This document shows positions 1 through 5,365 of a stretch of DNA of 5,776 nucleotides, piece by piece. Made by a program: the position numbers and the translations under genes. Below the pieces are notes generated by a model. The model did not search any database. It saw nothing but the letters and a program-made list of their open reading frames with translations, and was not told the origin of the DNA. The stretch spans positions 1 through 5,776 of the forward strand of contig JAACEU010000043.1 in the NCBI GenBank assembly GCA_011682355.1. Reading direction: 5' to 3'. The number at the start of each line of letters is the position of its first letter. Positions within the stretch are counted from its first letter, which is position 1. The DNA is from Nitrospirota bacterium (lineage in GTDB: Bacteria > Patescibacteriota > Gracilibacteria > UBA1369 > LOWO2-01-FULL-3).

Positions 1-238
1 TTCCGCCTGTTGCAACTTCTAAAATAATTTTTTTATTAACATATTTATAGTTTTTACTTATTAAAATAATGCTAAATATTAGATGAAAAATTGAGAGGTA
101 AGCAATTGAATCTTGAAGACTTAATACGGTTAATAAGATAGGTAATGCAAAAAGTGTAGCAGCGAAACCAACAATGGTTTGAATAAAAAAACCAATTCCA
201 ATACCTATGCTAGTAACTATGAGAACTGTAGTTTCCAT
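1..238 (-). CDS. TauE/SafE (TSUP) family membrane permease, N-terminal part
   Basis: Partial gene reading off the left edge; 79 complete codons are visible from an ATG at 238-236. The protein begins METTVLIVTSIGIGIGFFIQ, followed by a GFAATLFALPILL segment and a second hydrophobic stretch (about residues 46-61), then a lysine-rich turn SKNYKYVNKK. A glycine-rich first helix, a helix break with a 'GF...ALP' pattern, then helix two and a basic loop is the start expected for the TSUP family, which exports sulfite, sulfonates or related organic anions across the cytoplasmic membrane. Substrate cannot be told from this fragment. The ATG is chosen because it opens directly into the first helix and lies about 25 bases below a good promoter (270-298). 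No Shine-Dalgarno sequence precedes it. The gene is very AT-rich (15 G+C in bases 61-120), unlike the right half of the window. Family assignment is fairly confident but rests on the N-terminus only. Confidence 0.72.
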   Translation of the reverse strand, partial: METTVLIVTSIGIGIGFFIQTIVGFAATLFALPILLTVLSLQDSIAYLSIFHLIFSIILISKNYKYVNKKIILEVATGG

Positions 239-269
239 GTTAAAAAATATTCAATAAATCTTGACATCA

Positions 270-298
270 AGTATATACGATGCTTTGTTGGAGTTCAA
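270..298 (-). promoter_or_regulatory. Sigma-70-type promoter for the TauE/SafE permease gene
   Basis: Read on the minus strand, a -35 box TTGAAC (298-293) is separated by 17 bases from a -10 box TATACT (275-270). Transcription would start near 263 and leave about 25 bases of leader before the ATG at 238. A short palindrome CTTGA-CA-TCAAG (260-271, plus-strand reading) overlaps the -10 edge and the start site and could be an operator, though it is too short to be sure. The promoter lies between the tRNA and the permease, so the permease need not depend on tRNA read-through. Confidence 0.55.
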
Positions 299-332
299 TC
301 TACTGCCTTCATGTCTCATATATGCGATTTCA

Positions 333-408
333 TGGTGCGCTCGACAGGATTCGAACCTGTGACTCCCGGCTCCGCAAGCCGATGCTCTATCCCCTGAGCT
401 ACGAGCGC
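333..408 (-). tRNA. tRNA-Arg, anticodon GCG, CCA encoded
   Basis: A complete cloverleaf folds on the minus strand. The acceptor stem GCGCTCG/CGAGCGC is perfect (408-402 with 343-337). The D stem is GCTC/GAGC with a GGGGATA loop. The anticodon stem TCGGC/GCCGG has one T-G pair at its base and a seven-base loop TTGCGGA. The T stem ACAGG/CCTGT closes the standard TTCGAAT loop. The discriminator is A, followed by an encoded CCA (335-333). The anticodon GCG lies at 375-373 and reads arginine codons CGC and CGU; G37 next to it fits tRNAs that read C-starting codons, and the adenine after GG in the D loop fits arginine identity. Most bacteria read these codons with an ACG anticodon edited to inosine by TadA, so the G34 form is unusual. 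Structure is certain; isotype is assigned from the anticodon. Confidence 0.96.
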
Positions 409-434
409 ATGTTTTCGTATGTTTGTGCTTAGGA

Positions 435-463
435 ATAGTACTGAAAATGGGATATTGGTGCAA
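435..463 (-). promoter_or_regulatory. Possible promoter of the tRNA-Arg gene
   Basis: On the minus strand a -10-like TACTAT (440-435) lies 17 bases below TTGCAC (463-458), a poor -35 that matches only its first three positions. Transcription would start near 428, about 20 bases before the mature tRNA end at 408, a normal precursor leader. The alternative is that the tRNA is cotranscribed from the basic-protein gene upstream, since no clear terminator separates them. The weak inverted repeat at 462-487 (AAAGGAA/TTCCTTT) lacks a run of U after it. Confidence 0.38.
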
Positions 464-485
464 AGGAAAAAATCATCTAATTCCT

Positions 486-1292
486 TTATATTTTATTTTT
501 ATCTACTTTTTTCATAAGGTTTCCCATAAGATACAAATTTTTCTTCATACGTTCCTTAGTCCATGATTGCATAGCCGTGTCCGTCACTGTATTTAGTTGG
601 CTTTTATTTGCACATATTCCGCGTAAAGTTGATAATGAGGCTCCCTGTTTTGCAAGTTGTGTAGGAACTGTTTTATATTTGTCGAGTGCCTTGCCAGCGT
701 CAGATCCATTCATTGAAACAGAAAACCCGGCAGATTCAGCAATAGAAAAATTTGAAACTCCTGTTTTTTCTCCTAAATGTTTTACAAAACGGGATATTAC
801 CGGACCGGAACTGTCTTTCATATCTTTAATATATTTTTTTACTAAGTTTTGATAAAGTGGAGCTCTATAAAATTTTTCAATTATTTTTGCTCTTTTCGGG
901 CCTTTGTGAGTCATAGCTAAAACCGGACAATGTATTGGGAACAATCTTGCTATTTCTTTTTTAAAAACAATCGCAATGGCTTGTTCTGCTCTTTTTGGTA
1001 TAGTACGTTTTTCCATCTTTTTAATGTATCTGAATGTTTTTTTATCAAGTCTTTTTGTTTTAAGTTTTTCTGCGGCAGAAAGTGTTTTGTCGCGTTTAAG
1101 TGTTGCCCTTTTTTTGGCTCGTCTTGTTGCCGCTTTACTGCTTAACGGTTTAGCTTTTTGCTTATTTTTTGTTGTGCCAAGTATATCCAGGAGTGTGCGC
1201 TGTTTTGGTGTTTTCCGCTGAAAAATCAGATATTTTTCTCTACAAAAATACAAATTATTGAATGCTTTTGATAGATAAGGCGTGTTTTTCAT
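486..1292 (-). CDS. Very basic hypothetical protein, 268 residues
   Basis: I do not recognise this protein. By hand count it has 64 Lys/Arg against 18 Asp/Glu, a net charge near +46. The charge is densest in residues 41-100, where 25 of 60 residues are K or R (for example RRAKKRATLKR at 57-67). No signal peptide or membrane helix is evident. The C-terminal half (about 105-268) is less charged and looks like a folded helical domain: a hydrophobic stretch AIAIVFKKEIARLFPIHCPV near 105-124, then NFSIAESAGFSVSMNGSDAG near 181-200, and a KNLYLMGNLMKKV tail. A lysine-rich arm plus a folded domain suggests binding to nucleic acid or to an acidic partner (inference only). Its ATG lies 10 bases after the stop of the acidic coiled-coil gene, so the two are almost surely one transcript. 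No Shine-Dalgarno is present. TAA ends it at 486-488. The opposite-strand open frames over this region have no recognisable content and are shadows. Confidence 0.72.
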   Translation of the reverse strand: MKNTPYLSKAFNNLYFCREKYLIFQRKTPKQRTLLDILGTTKNKQKAKPLSSKAATRRAKKRATLKRDKTLSAAEKLKTKRLDKKTFRYIKKMEKRTIPKRAEQAIAIVFKKEIARLFPIHCPVLAMTHKGPKRAKIIEKFYRAPLYQNLVKKYIKDMKDSSGPVISRFVKHLGEKTGVSNFSIAESAGFSVSMNGSDAGKALDKYKTVPTQLAKQGASLSTLRGICANKSQLNTVTDTAMQSWTKERMKKNLYLMGNLMKKVDKNKI

Positions 1293-1302
1293 TATGTTTT
1301 TG

Positions 1303-1629
1303 TTATGTGGGAAGCGATTTCAGTTCTTCTTCTAAAAGTTGTAATTCAGGCTCATCATCATCTTTCTTGTCCAATTCTTCCAGTTGTTTAAAAAGGAGTT
1401 TTTTTTCTTTGTCCATATTTTGACTGAATTCAGCATATGTATTATCTAAAGTATTTTGTTGTTCTTCGAGTATTAATTGTTTTTCGTTGTCATTATCTTT
1501 TGATATCTTGGCAAGCTTTTTATCGGCAATAGTCTGAATTTCATCGCATTTTTGATTAAAATCAATTGATAATTTATTTATTTTATCTTGAAATTCATTA
1601 ATCAAATCGTTATCTGTTTTGTTTGGCAT
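1303..1629 (-). CDS. Small acidic coiled-coil-like hypothetical protein, 108 residues
   Basis: No family is recognised. From ATG at 1629-1627 (MPNKTDNDLINEF) the protein has 28 Asp/Glu, 16 Lys and no Arg, a net charge near -12. It is rich in L, K, E, D, Q and N, with few glycines and prolines and regularly spaced hydrophobics over residues 9-100, so an extended helix or coiled coil is likely. It ends with a strongly acidic segment (KKDDDEPELQLLEEELKSLPT, about 88-108). An upstream in-frame TTG at 1650 would add seven residues. The ATG is preferred because the promoter start site (near 1657) would leave only a few leader bases before that TTG. First gene of a two-gene unit with the basic protein, 10 bases apart. 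The opposite charges of the pair suggest they may bind each other, as an adaptor, chaperone or inhibitor, but this is inference. The gene is AT-rich (14 G+C in 1441-1500). Confidence 0.74.
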   Translation of the reverse strand: MPNKTDNDLINEFQDKINKLSIDFNQKCDEIQTIADKKLAKISKDNDNEKQLILEEQQNTLDNTYAEFSQNMDKEKKLLFKQLEELDKKDDDEPELQLLEEELKSLPT

Positions 1630-1663
1630 TATATTGAGAATTAATCGCAATTAATCTTTTCAT

Positions 1664-1692
1664 ATTATACCACAAAACAGTACTGGGGTCAA
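1664..1692 (-). promoter_or_regulatory. Strong extended -10 promoter for the acidic/basic gene pair
   Basis: On the minus strand TTGACC (1692-1687, five of six consensus bases) is followed after 17 bases by a perfect TATAAT (1669-1664), itself preceded by TGG, giving an extended -10 motif. Predicted start near 1657, about 27 bases before the ATG at 1629. This is the best promoter match in the window. Confidence 0.72.
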
Positions 1693-1703
1693 ACGTGTAG
1701 TTT

Positions 1704-1733
1704 TTGACTATGTTTGTGAGCTCGTGTTAAGAT
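1704..1733 (+). promoter_or_regulatory. Promoter for the SLH protein-ligase operon
   Basis: TTGACT (1704-1709) is followed after 18 bases by TAAGAT (1728-1733), which has a TGT just before it that makes an extended -10. Transcription would start near 1740 and give a leader of about 25 bases. Its -35 box lies only 11 bases from the -35 of the divergent promoter (1687-1692), and the two boxes form an inverted repeat GTCAAA-N9-TTTGAC (1688-1708). RNA polymerase could hardly occupy both at once. Confidence 0.5.
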
Positions 1734-1764
1734 TGATTTCAAGTTACTATATAAATTATGAAAA

Positions 1765-2778
1765 ATGCCTAAAAAAGTTAAAAAAACTGTAAAAAAGACT
1801 GTTGCGAAGAAGAAAACTATGACAAGTAAGAATAAGGAAAGCGAAAAAGTACTGGTTTTGTCGGTTCTTGCCGCATTTTTTGCTGTTGCGTTTTTGACTA
1901 TTATTTATTTTGGTGTGGATCTGAATGGTTATTTGGACGTGCTGATGTCTTCGGATTCGAGTTCCGCTGAGGCTGAGGTGGCTGAGGCTGAAGGTGTTGC
2001 AGAAGTGGCTGAGGTTGCGGATGATTCTGATGGTGATTATTGGTATGAAAATATGAATGAAGATGCATTTACCAGTACCCAATGTGATGAGATTAAGAGG
2101 GTTTGGGATATGGGAAATTGGACCAGTAGTGCTTCTTCACTTTATGCTCCGGAAGCGTGCAAAGCTTTAGGGCTTTGGGGAACAGTGAGCGGATCTGATG
2201 CGACTCCACCTGAAGATTATGTTGGAAATATGTATGTTGCTTATGAGGAAAATCCATTTCCGGATACTGATACGGATACTGTAGAAGGTGTTGCAGCCGC
2301 TTATCTTTACAATATTGGCTTGATAAACGGTTATGATGATGGAGAATTCAAAGGTGATAGAGATGTGAATAGAGCTGAGGCGGCTAAGTTTTTGTTGAAT
2401 GCGAGGTATTCTGATGTTGCGGAGATGGTTAATGATGGAGGTTTTTCTGATGTTATTGCGGGAGAATGGTATGTGAAGTTTGTAATGTATGCGGCGGAGT
2501 TAGAAGTAATTAGTGGATATGATGATGGGACTTTTAGACCTGCGAATGTTGTGAATACGGCTGAGTTTTTGAAGATGCTTACTTTGACATTTGATTTGGA
2601 TTTGAATTTGTCTCATGGATTTACGGATGTAAGCGCCGGTGCTTGGTATGAGCAATATGTTGGGACTGCGTATAAATATGATTTGTTTCCGCATAGGGGT
2701 TATCTGCTTGATCCGGGTTCTATGTTGACTCGTGATGAAGTTGCTACTGCGATATTCCAATTTTTGGCTTACAACTAA
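1765..2778 (+). CDS. Membrane-anchored protein with three SLH repeats
   Basis: A 337-residue surface protein. Residues 1-27 are a lysine-rich cytoplasmic tail (MPKKVKKTVKKTVAKKK), and residues 29-50 are one hydrophobic helix, probably an uncleaved anchor with the rest outside. Residues 68-85 are an Ala/Glu/Val low-complexity linker. A region of unknown fold (about 88-160) carries the only two cysteines, C107 and C132, a possible disulfide. Three SLH repeats follow: about 165-214 (GYDDGEFKGDRDVNRAEAAKFLL), 227-277 (FSDV, GYDDGTFRPANVVNTAEFLKML) and 286-335 (FTDV, LTRDEVATAIFQFL). The usual TRAE signature is intact in repeat 1 (NRAE), altered in repeat 2 (NTAE) and TRDE in repeat 3. SLH domains bind secondary cell-wall polysaccharide or peptidoglycan-linked glycan. 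The ligase gene follows after three bases in the same frame, so a joint role in surface glycan display or S-layer attachment is plausible. No Shine-Dalgarno precedes the ATG. Confidence 0.9.
   Translation: MPKKVKKTVKKTVAKKKTMTSKNKESEKVLVLSVLAAFFAVAFLTIIYFGVDLNGYLDVLMSSDSSSAEAEVAEAEGVAEVAEVADDSDGDYWYENMNEDAFTSTQCDEIKRVWDMGNWTSSASSLYAPEACKALGLWGTVSGSDATPPEDYVGNMYVAYEENPFPDTDTDTVEGVAAAYLYNIGLINGYDDGEFKGDRDVNRAEAAKFLLNARYSDVAEMVNDGGFSDVIAGEWYVKFVMYAAELEVISGYDDGTFRPANVVNTAEFLKMLTLTFDLDLNLSHGFTDVSAGAWYEQYVGTAYKYDLFPHRGYLLDPGSMLTRDEVATAIFQFLAYN
1966..2019 (+). repeat. Low-complexity Ala/Glu/Val linker repeat
   Basis: Repeated GCTGAG/GCTGAGGTG-like units encode AEAEVAEAEGVAEVAEVA (residues 68-85 of the SLH protein). 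It sits just outside the membrane anchor and probably acts as a flexible or helical acidic spacer. Such repeats may vary in copy number between strains. Confidence 0.5.
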
Positions 2779-2781
2779 GTC

Positions 2782-4533
2782 GTGATTTATTTTGCAATAT
2801 TTTTGATTCCGTTTGTGATGAATCCTTTTGGGTTTCAGACTTTTGGAATTGTGAAAGTTTGTTTCTTTTTGGCGGTTGTGGGTGGGTTTTTGGGATACAT
2901 GGGGATAAGGTGTCCCGCCATGGCGGGACGTTTATTGGTAGGCCCGCCTGTGGCGGGTGGTGTGAATAAGTGGGTTCTTGTGTTTTTGTTGTTTTGGGTT
3001 TTGAGTTTTTTCTTGTCGGTTTTGTTTTCTTTGAATCCGGCTCAGAGCTTGTTTGGTGAGTATTTTTATTTACAGGGTGCACTATTTTATTTGTTTGTTG
3101 CGGTTCATTTTTTGATTTGTTGGAAGATTTTTAGTAAAAAGGGGATGGTTGATCGGTTTTTGAGTGTTGTGAAATGGGTTGGGTTGGGTGTGGCTGTTTA
3201 TGCTATTGTTCAGTATTTTTATTTGGATGCGGAATATTTGGGGCGAGTGTATGGAACTGTGGGTAATCCGAATTTTTTGGCGCAATTTTTGATATTTCCT
3301 TTGTTTGTGGTTTTGTTTGAGAAGGGAAGGTGGAAATGGATAATTTTTGCTGTGATTTTGTTGGCGATTTTGATGACGGGAAGTAGAGCTGTGATGTTGG
3401 GAATTTTGGTGTCACTTTATTTGTGGTTTTTGTTTTATGGAAAGATTTCGAAGATTTGGAAATTGATTTTTTCTGTGGTTTTGGTGGGGATTGTGGTTGG
3501 AGGATTGTTGTTGTTGGATTTTGATATGAGGTCGGTGTATTCGAGGCTTCTTTTGTGGGGGAGTATTGGGGATTTGGTGAATTTGAAGGATTTTGTGTTT
3601 GGAAGTGGGATTGAGACATTTGCTCGAAGGTATGTTGAGGTGATGCCTAAGGAAGTTTTTGAATATGAGAACTTTTTTAAGATTCCTAGAGATATGCATA
3701 ATGAGGTTTTGCATACGTTTGTGGAGAGGGGAGTGTTTGGGACAATTTTGTATTTAATTCCGATTGGATTTTTGATCTGGAATTTGTTTTGGAAGAAAGT
3801 TGATGCGGGAGTGGCGATGGTTGGTTTTGCTTTGCTGGCTTATGTGGTTTCGGTTCAGTTTAGTTTTTCAACAGTTGTGCATTATGTGTTTTTGGCGGCG
3901 TTTTGGGCTGTGTTTTTGATTGGGGTTTTGGGAAAGGGGGGTAAAGTTTTTGGATTTAAGAATTTTGTTGTGAGGATTTTTTCTGGGCTGATTTTGGTTT
4001 GTTTGTCGGTATTTGTCTTGTTTTCTTCATTCTCATTGATGAGGTCTGATTTCCTTTTGAGGAAAGGGATGGATAGTTATGCTGCTTATGATCAAAGTGC
4101 TTTTGATGTTTTTGAGGAAGCTGCGGATTCATCGTTGGTGTATGCATATCCGTATGAATTGATTGTTGATTTTTTTGGGAGCGAGGTGGCTTTGAGTAGA
4201 TATGGAAGGATAACTGAATATGATTTTATGTATAATGTTTTGGCTATGAGGGTGGCTCAATTGAATCAAAAAACTGATAAATTTTTGTTCTATTATTTGA
4301 GAGGAGTGAATGATTCTCCAAATTATCCGGTGTTGTATGTAAATGCGGGAGTTTTTTATCATTCAATTAGAGAGTGCGATAAAGCTATTCATAAATTTGA
4401 GATTTTAGAGTCATTGGCTCCAGATTATGAGGAGGGGACGGAGGAATATAGGTTGTTTATCAAACATGCTTCCGGTTTTGAGAAGGCAATGGGTATGTTG
4501 GATGAATGTAGGGCTGAAGTGGCGGAGCGTTAG
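2782..4533 (+). CDS. O-antigen ligase/polymerase (Wzy_C family) with TPR-like C-terminus
   Basis: A 583-residue inner-membrane protein with about 12 hydrophobic helices between residues 2 and 416, then a soluble tail. Family signatures: GTVGNPNFLAQFL (158-170), MTGSRAVMLGILV (198-210), RLLLWGSIGDLV...VFGSGIETFARRY (255-284, the large external loop with conserved Arg and Gly-x-Gly) and DMHNEVLHTFVERGVFGTILYL (304-325, the conserved His-Asn and following Gly). Members join or polymerise lipid-linked polysaccharide on the outer face of the membrane, or glycosylate proteins. The tail (about 425-583) includes a TPR-like helix pair near 514-548 (YPVLYVNAGVFYHS, CDKAIHKFEILESLAP). The start is GTG at 2782: TAA lies two codons upstream in the same frame, and a later ATG (2818) would remove the conserved FLIPFVMNPFGF segment. 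Residues 44-60 (CPAMAGRLLVGPPVAGG) are encoded by two GC-rich palindromes and look inserted between helices two and three. The coding strand is extremely G/T-rich. Ligase versus polymerase cannot be decided from sequence. Confidence 0.88.
   Translation: MIYFAIFLIPFVMNPFGFQTFGIVKVCFFLAVVGGFLGYMGIRCPAMAGRLLVGPPVAGGVNKWVLVFLLFWVLSFFLSVLFSLNPAQSLFGEYFYLQGALFYLFVAVHFLICWKIFSKKGMVDRFLSVVKWVGLGVAVYAIVQYFYLDAEYLGRVYGTVGNPNFLAQFLIFPLFVVLFEKGRWKWIIFAVILLAILMTGSRAVMLGILVSLYLWFLFYGKISKIWKLIFSVVLVGIVVGGLLLLDFDMRSVYSRLLLWGSIGDLVNLKDFVFGSGIETFARRYVEVMPKEVFEYENFFKIPRDMHNEVLHTFVERGVFGTILYLIPIGFLIWNLFWKKVDAGVAMVGFALLAYVVSVQFSFSTVVHYVFLAAFWAVFLIGVLGKGGKVFGFKNFVVRIFSGLILVCLSVFVLFSSFSLMRSDFLLRKGMDSYAAYDQSAFDVFEEAADSSLVYAYPYELIVDFFGSEVALSRYGRITEYDFMYNVLAMRVAQLNQKTDKFLFYYLRGVNDSPNYPVLYVNAGVFYHSIRECDKAIHKFEILESLAPDYEEGTEEYRLFIKHASGFEKAMGMLDECRAEVAER
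2912..2957. repeat. Two GC-rich palindromes inside the ligase gene
   Basis: A perfect 18-base palindrome GTCCCGCCATGGCGGGAC (2912-2929) is followed 13 bases later by CCCGCC-TGT-GGCGGG (2943-2957). Both stand out from the G/T-rich coding sequence around them. The same CCCGCC-NNN-GGCGGG core occurs at 5417-5431, outside any gene. The stretch is translated in frame as residues 44-59 of the ligase and falls in a loop between membrane helices. It resembles palindromic elements that insert in frame into coding regions, such as those of Rickettsia and Wolbachia. That comparison is by analogy, not by homology. Confidence 0.7.
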
Positions 4534-5345
4534 ATCTTTTCGAACGTGCGGATTATTTCATTGTGGATTTTTCCGTTGGTTGCGAGGATGTCGGCACCGA
4601 AAAGGTCGAGCTGGTTTCCATTTGTGTCGGTGACGGTGCCTCCGGCTTCTTCGATAATGAGTGCGCCTGCCGCGATATCCCAAGGCTTTAAGCCGAATTC
4701 CCAGTATCCGTCAAAACGGCCGGCTGCGATGTAGCAAAGGTCCAGGGCGGCCGCTCCGAGTCTTCTGATTGCTTGAGATTTTTTTAGCATTGCCTGGAAA
4801 TATGGAAGATTTCGTTCTCTTTGGGTGGCGGTGAATCCCGTGACACTCAATCCTTCCGCTGTTTTTTTCACGTTTGAGACTTTTATTTTTTTGCCGTTCA
4901 GATATGCGCCTTTTTTGGTGGAAGCGTAGAACAATTCGTCGGTTCGTGGTGCATAAACCACTCCGGCAATCAATTCTCCGGCCAAATAGTCGTAGTTTTT
5001 TGTGCTTTGCGTTGTGGCTCTTTTGAAAATTGCGATTGAAACGCAGTAAATCGGGAGGCCGTGCGCGAAATTTGTGGTTCCGTCCAGCGGATCGATTATC
5101 CAAATGTATTTTGCTTCTTTGAATGTTTTTTTGGAGTGTGTTTTTTCTGATTCTTCTGCGATTATTGCGTGTTTCGGATAAAGTTTGTTGATTTCTTTTA
5201 TTATTAATTTTTCGCTCGCTTTGTCTACTCGAGTTACGAGGTTGTTTTTTCCTTTTTTCTCAATTTTGAATCCTTTTTCGGATTCTCTTACGATTAGTTC
5301 GCCTGCTTTGCGGGCTATGATTTTTGCATCTTCTAGGATTTTCAT
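4530..5345 (-). CDS. suhB: Inositol monophosphatase family protein (SuhB-like)
   Basis: A 271-residue Mg-dependent sugar-phosphate phosphatase, close to the usual length of about 265. Motifs in order: NLVTRVDKASE (35-45); IIAEES with the first metal-binding Glu at 64; WIIDPLDGTTNF (82-93) with metal ligands Asp85 and Asp88 and the Gly-Thr phosphate-binding turn; and KPWDIAAGALIIEEAGG (220-236) with the third metal-site Asp223. All catalytic residues are present, so it should be active on myo-inositol 1-phosphate or a related phosphate such as 3'-phosphoadenosine phosphate; sequence cannot separate these. The gene symbol names the family only. A stretch of about ten residues (TTQSTKNYDY, 111-120) between the strand after the active-site motif and GVVYAP looks like a small insertion. 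The start is the ATG at 5345-5343, with no Shine-Dalgarno. The gene ends tail-to-tail with the ligase, sharing four bases. It is much richer in GC than the left part of the window. Confidence 0.93.
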   Translation of the reverse strand: MKILEDAKIIARKAGELIVRESEKGFKIEKKGKNNLVTRVDKASEKLIIKEINKLYPKHAIIAEESEKTHSKKTFKEAKYIWIIDPLDGTTNFAHGLPIYCVSIAIFKRATTQSTKNYDYLAGELIAGVVYAPRTDELFYASTKKGAYLNGKKIKVSNVKKTAEGLSVTGFTATQRERNLPYFQAMLKKSQAIRRLGAAALDLCYIAAGRFDGYWEFGLKPWDIAAGALIIEEAGGTVTDTNGNQLDLFGADILATNGKIHNEIIRTFEKI

Positions 5346-5365
5346 GAAATATTATTATTATGATT

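Noticed and set aside
333..408. tRNA as an integration site with an adjoining prophage or island
   Set aside because: No integrase and no repeat of the tRNA 3' end were found in the window; only the AT-rich neighbours hint at it.
179..463. Open frames on both strands across the tRNA region (72 and 70 codons)
   Set aside because: Their 'conserved' parts (RSTGFEPVTPGS and ARSSGDRASACGAGSHRFESCRAH) are translations of the tRNA gene, a common annotation artefact.
462..487. Inverted repeat AAAGGAA/TTCCTTT after the basic-protein gene as a terminator
   Set aside because: Only seven AT-rich pairs with a 12-base loop, and no U-run follows on the minus strand; too weak to call.
577..1221. Plus-strand open frames opposite the basic-protein gene
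   Set aside because: Their Phe/Ser/Cys-rich content is what the reverse of a Lys/Ala/Arg-rich gene gives. They lack a promoter or recognisable domain.
486..1629. Calling the acidic/basic pair a toxin-antitoxin system
   Set aside because: Operon order and charge would allow it, but no toxin fold, catalytic motif or DNA-binding antitoxin domain is visible, and a 268-residue basic protein is not typical.
2744..4362. Series of minus-strand open frames opposite the ligase gene
   Set aside because: Gln/Asn/Pro/Lys-rich low-complexity translations that mirror the G/T-rich hydrophobic ligase coding strand; shadows of the real gene.
4711..5103. 130-codon minus-strand frame within the phosphatase gene
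   Set aside because: Overlaps the motif-bearing phosphatase frame on the same strand and has no family features.
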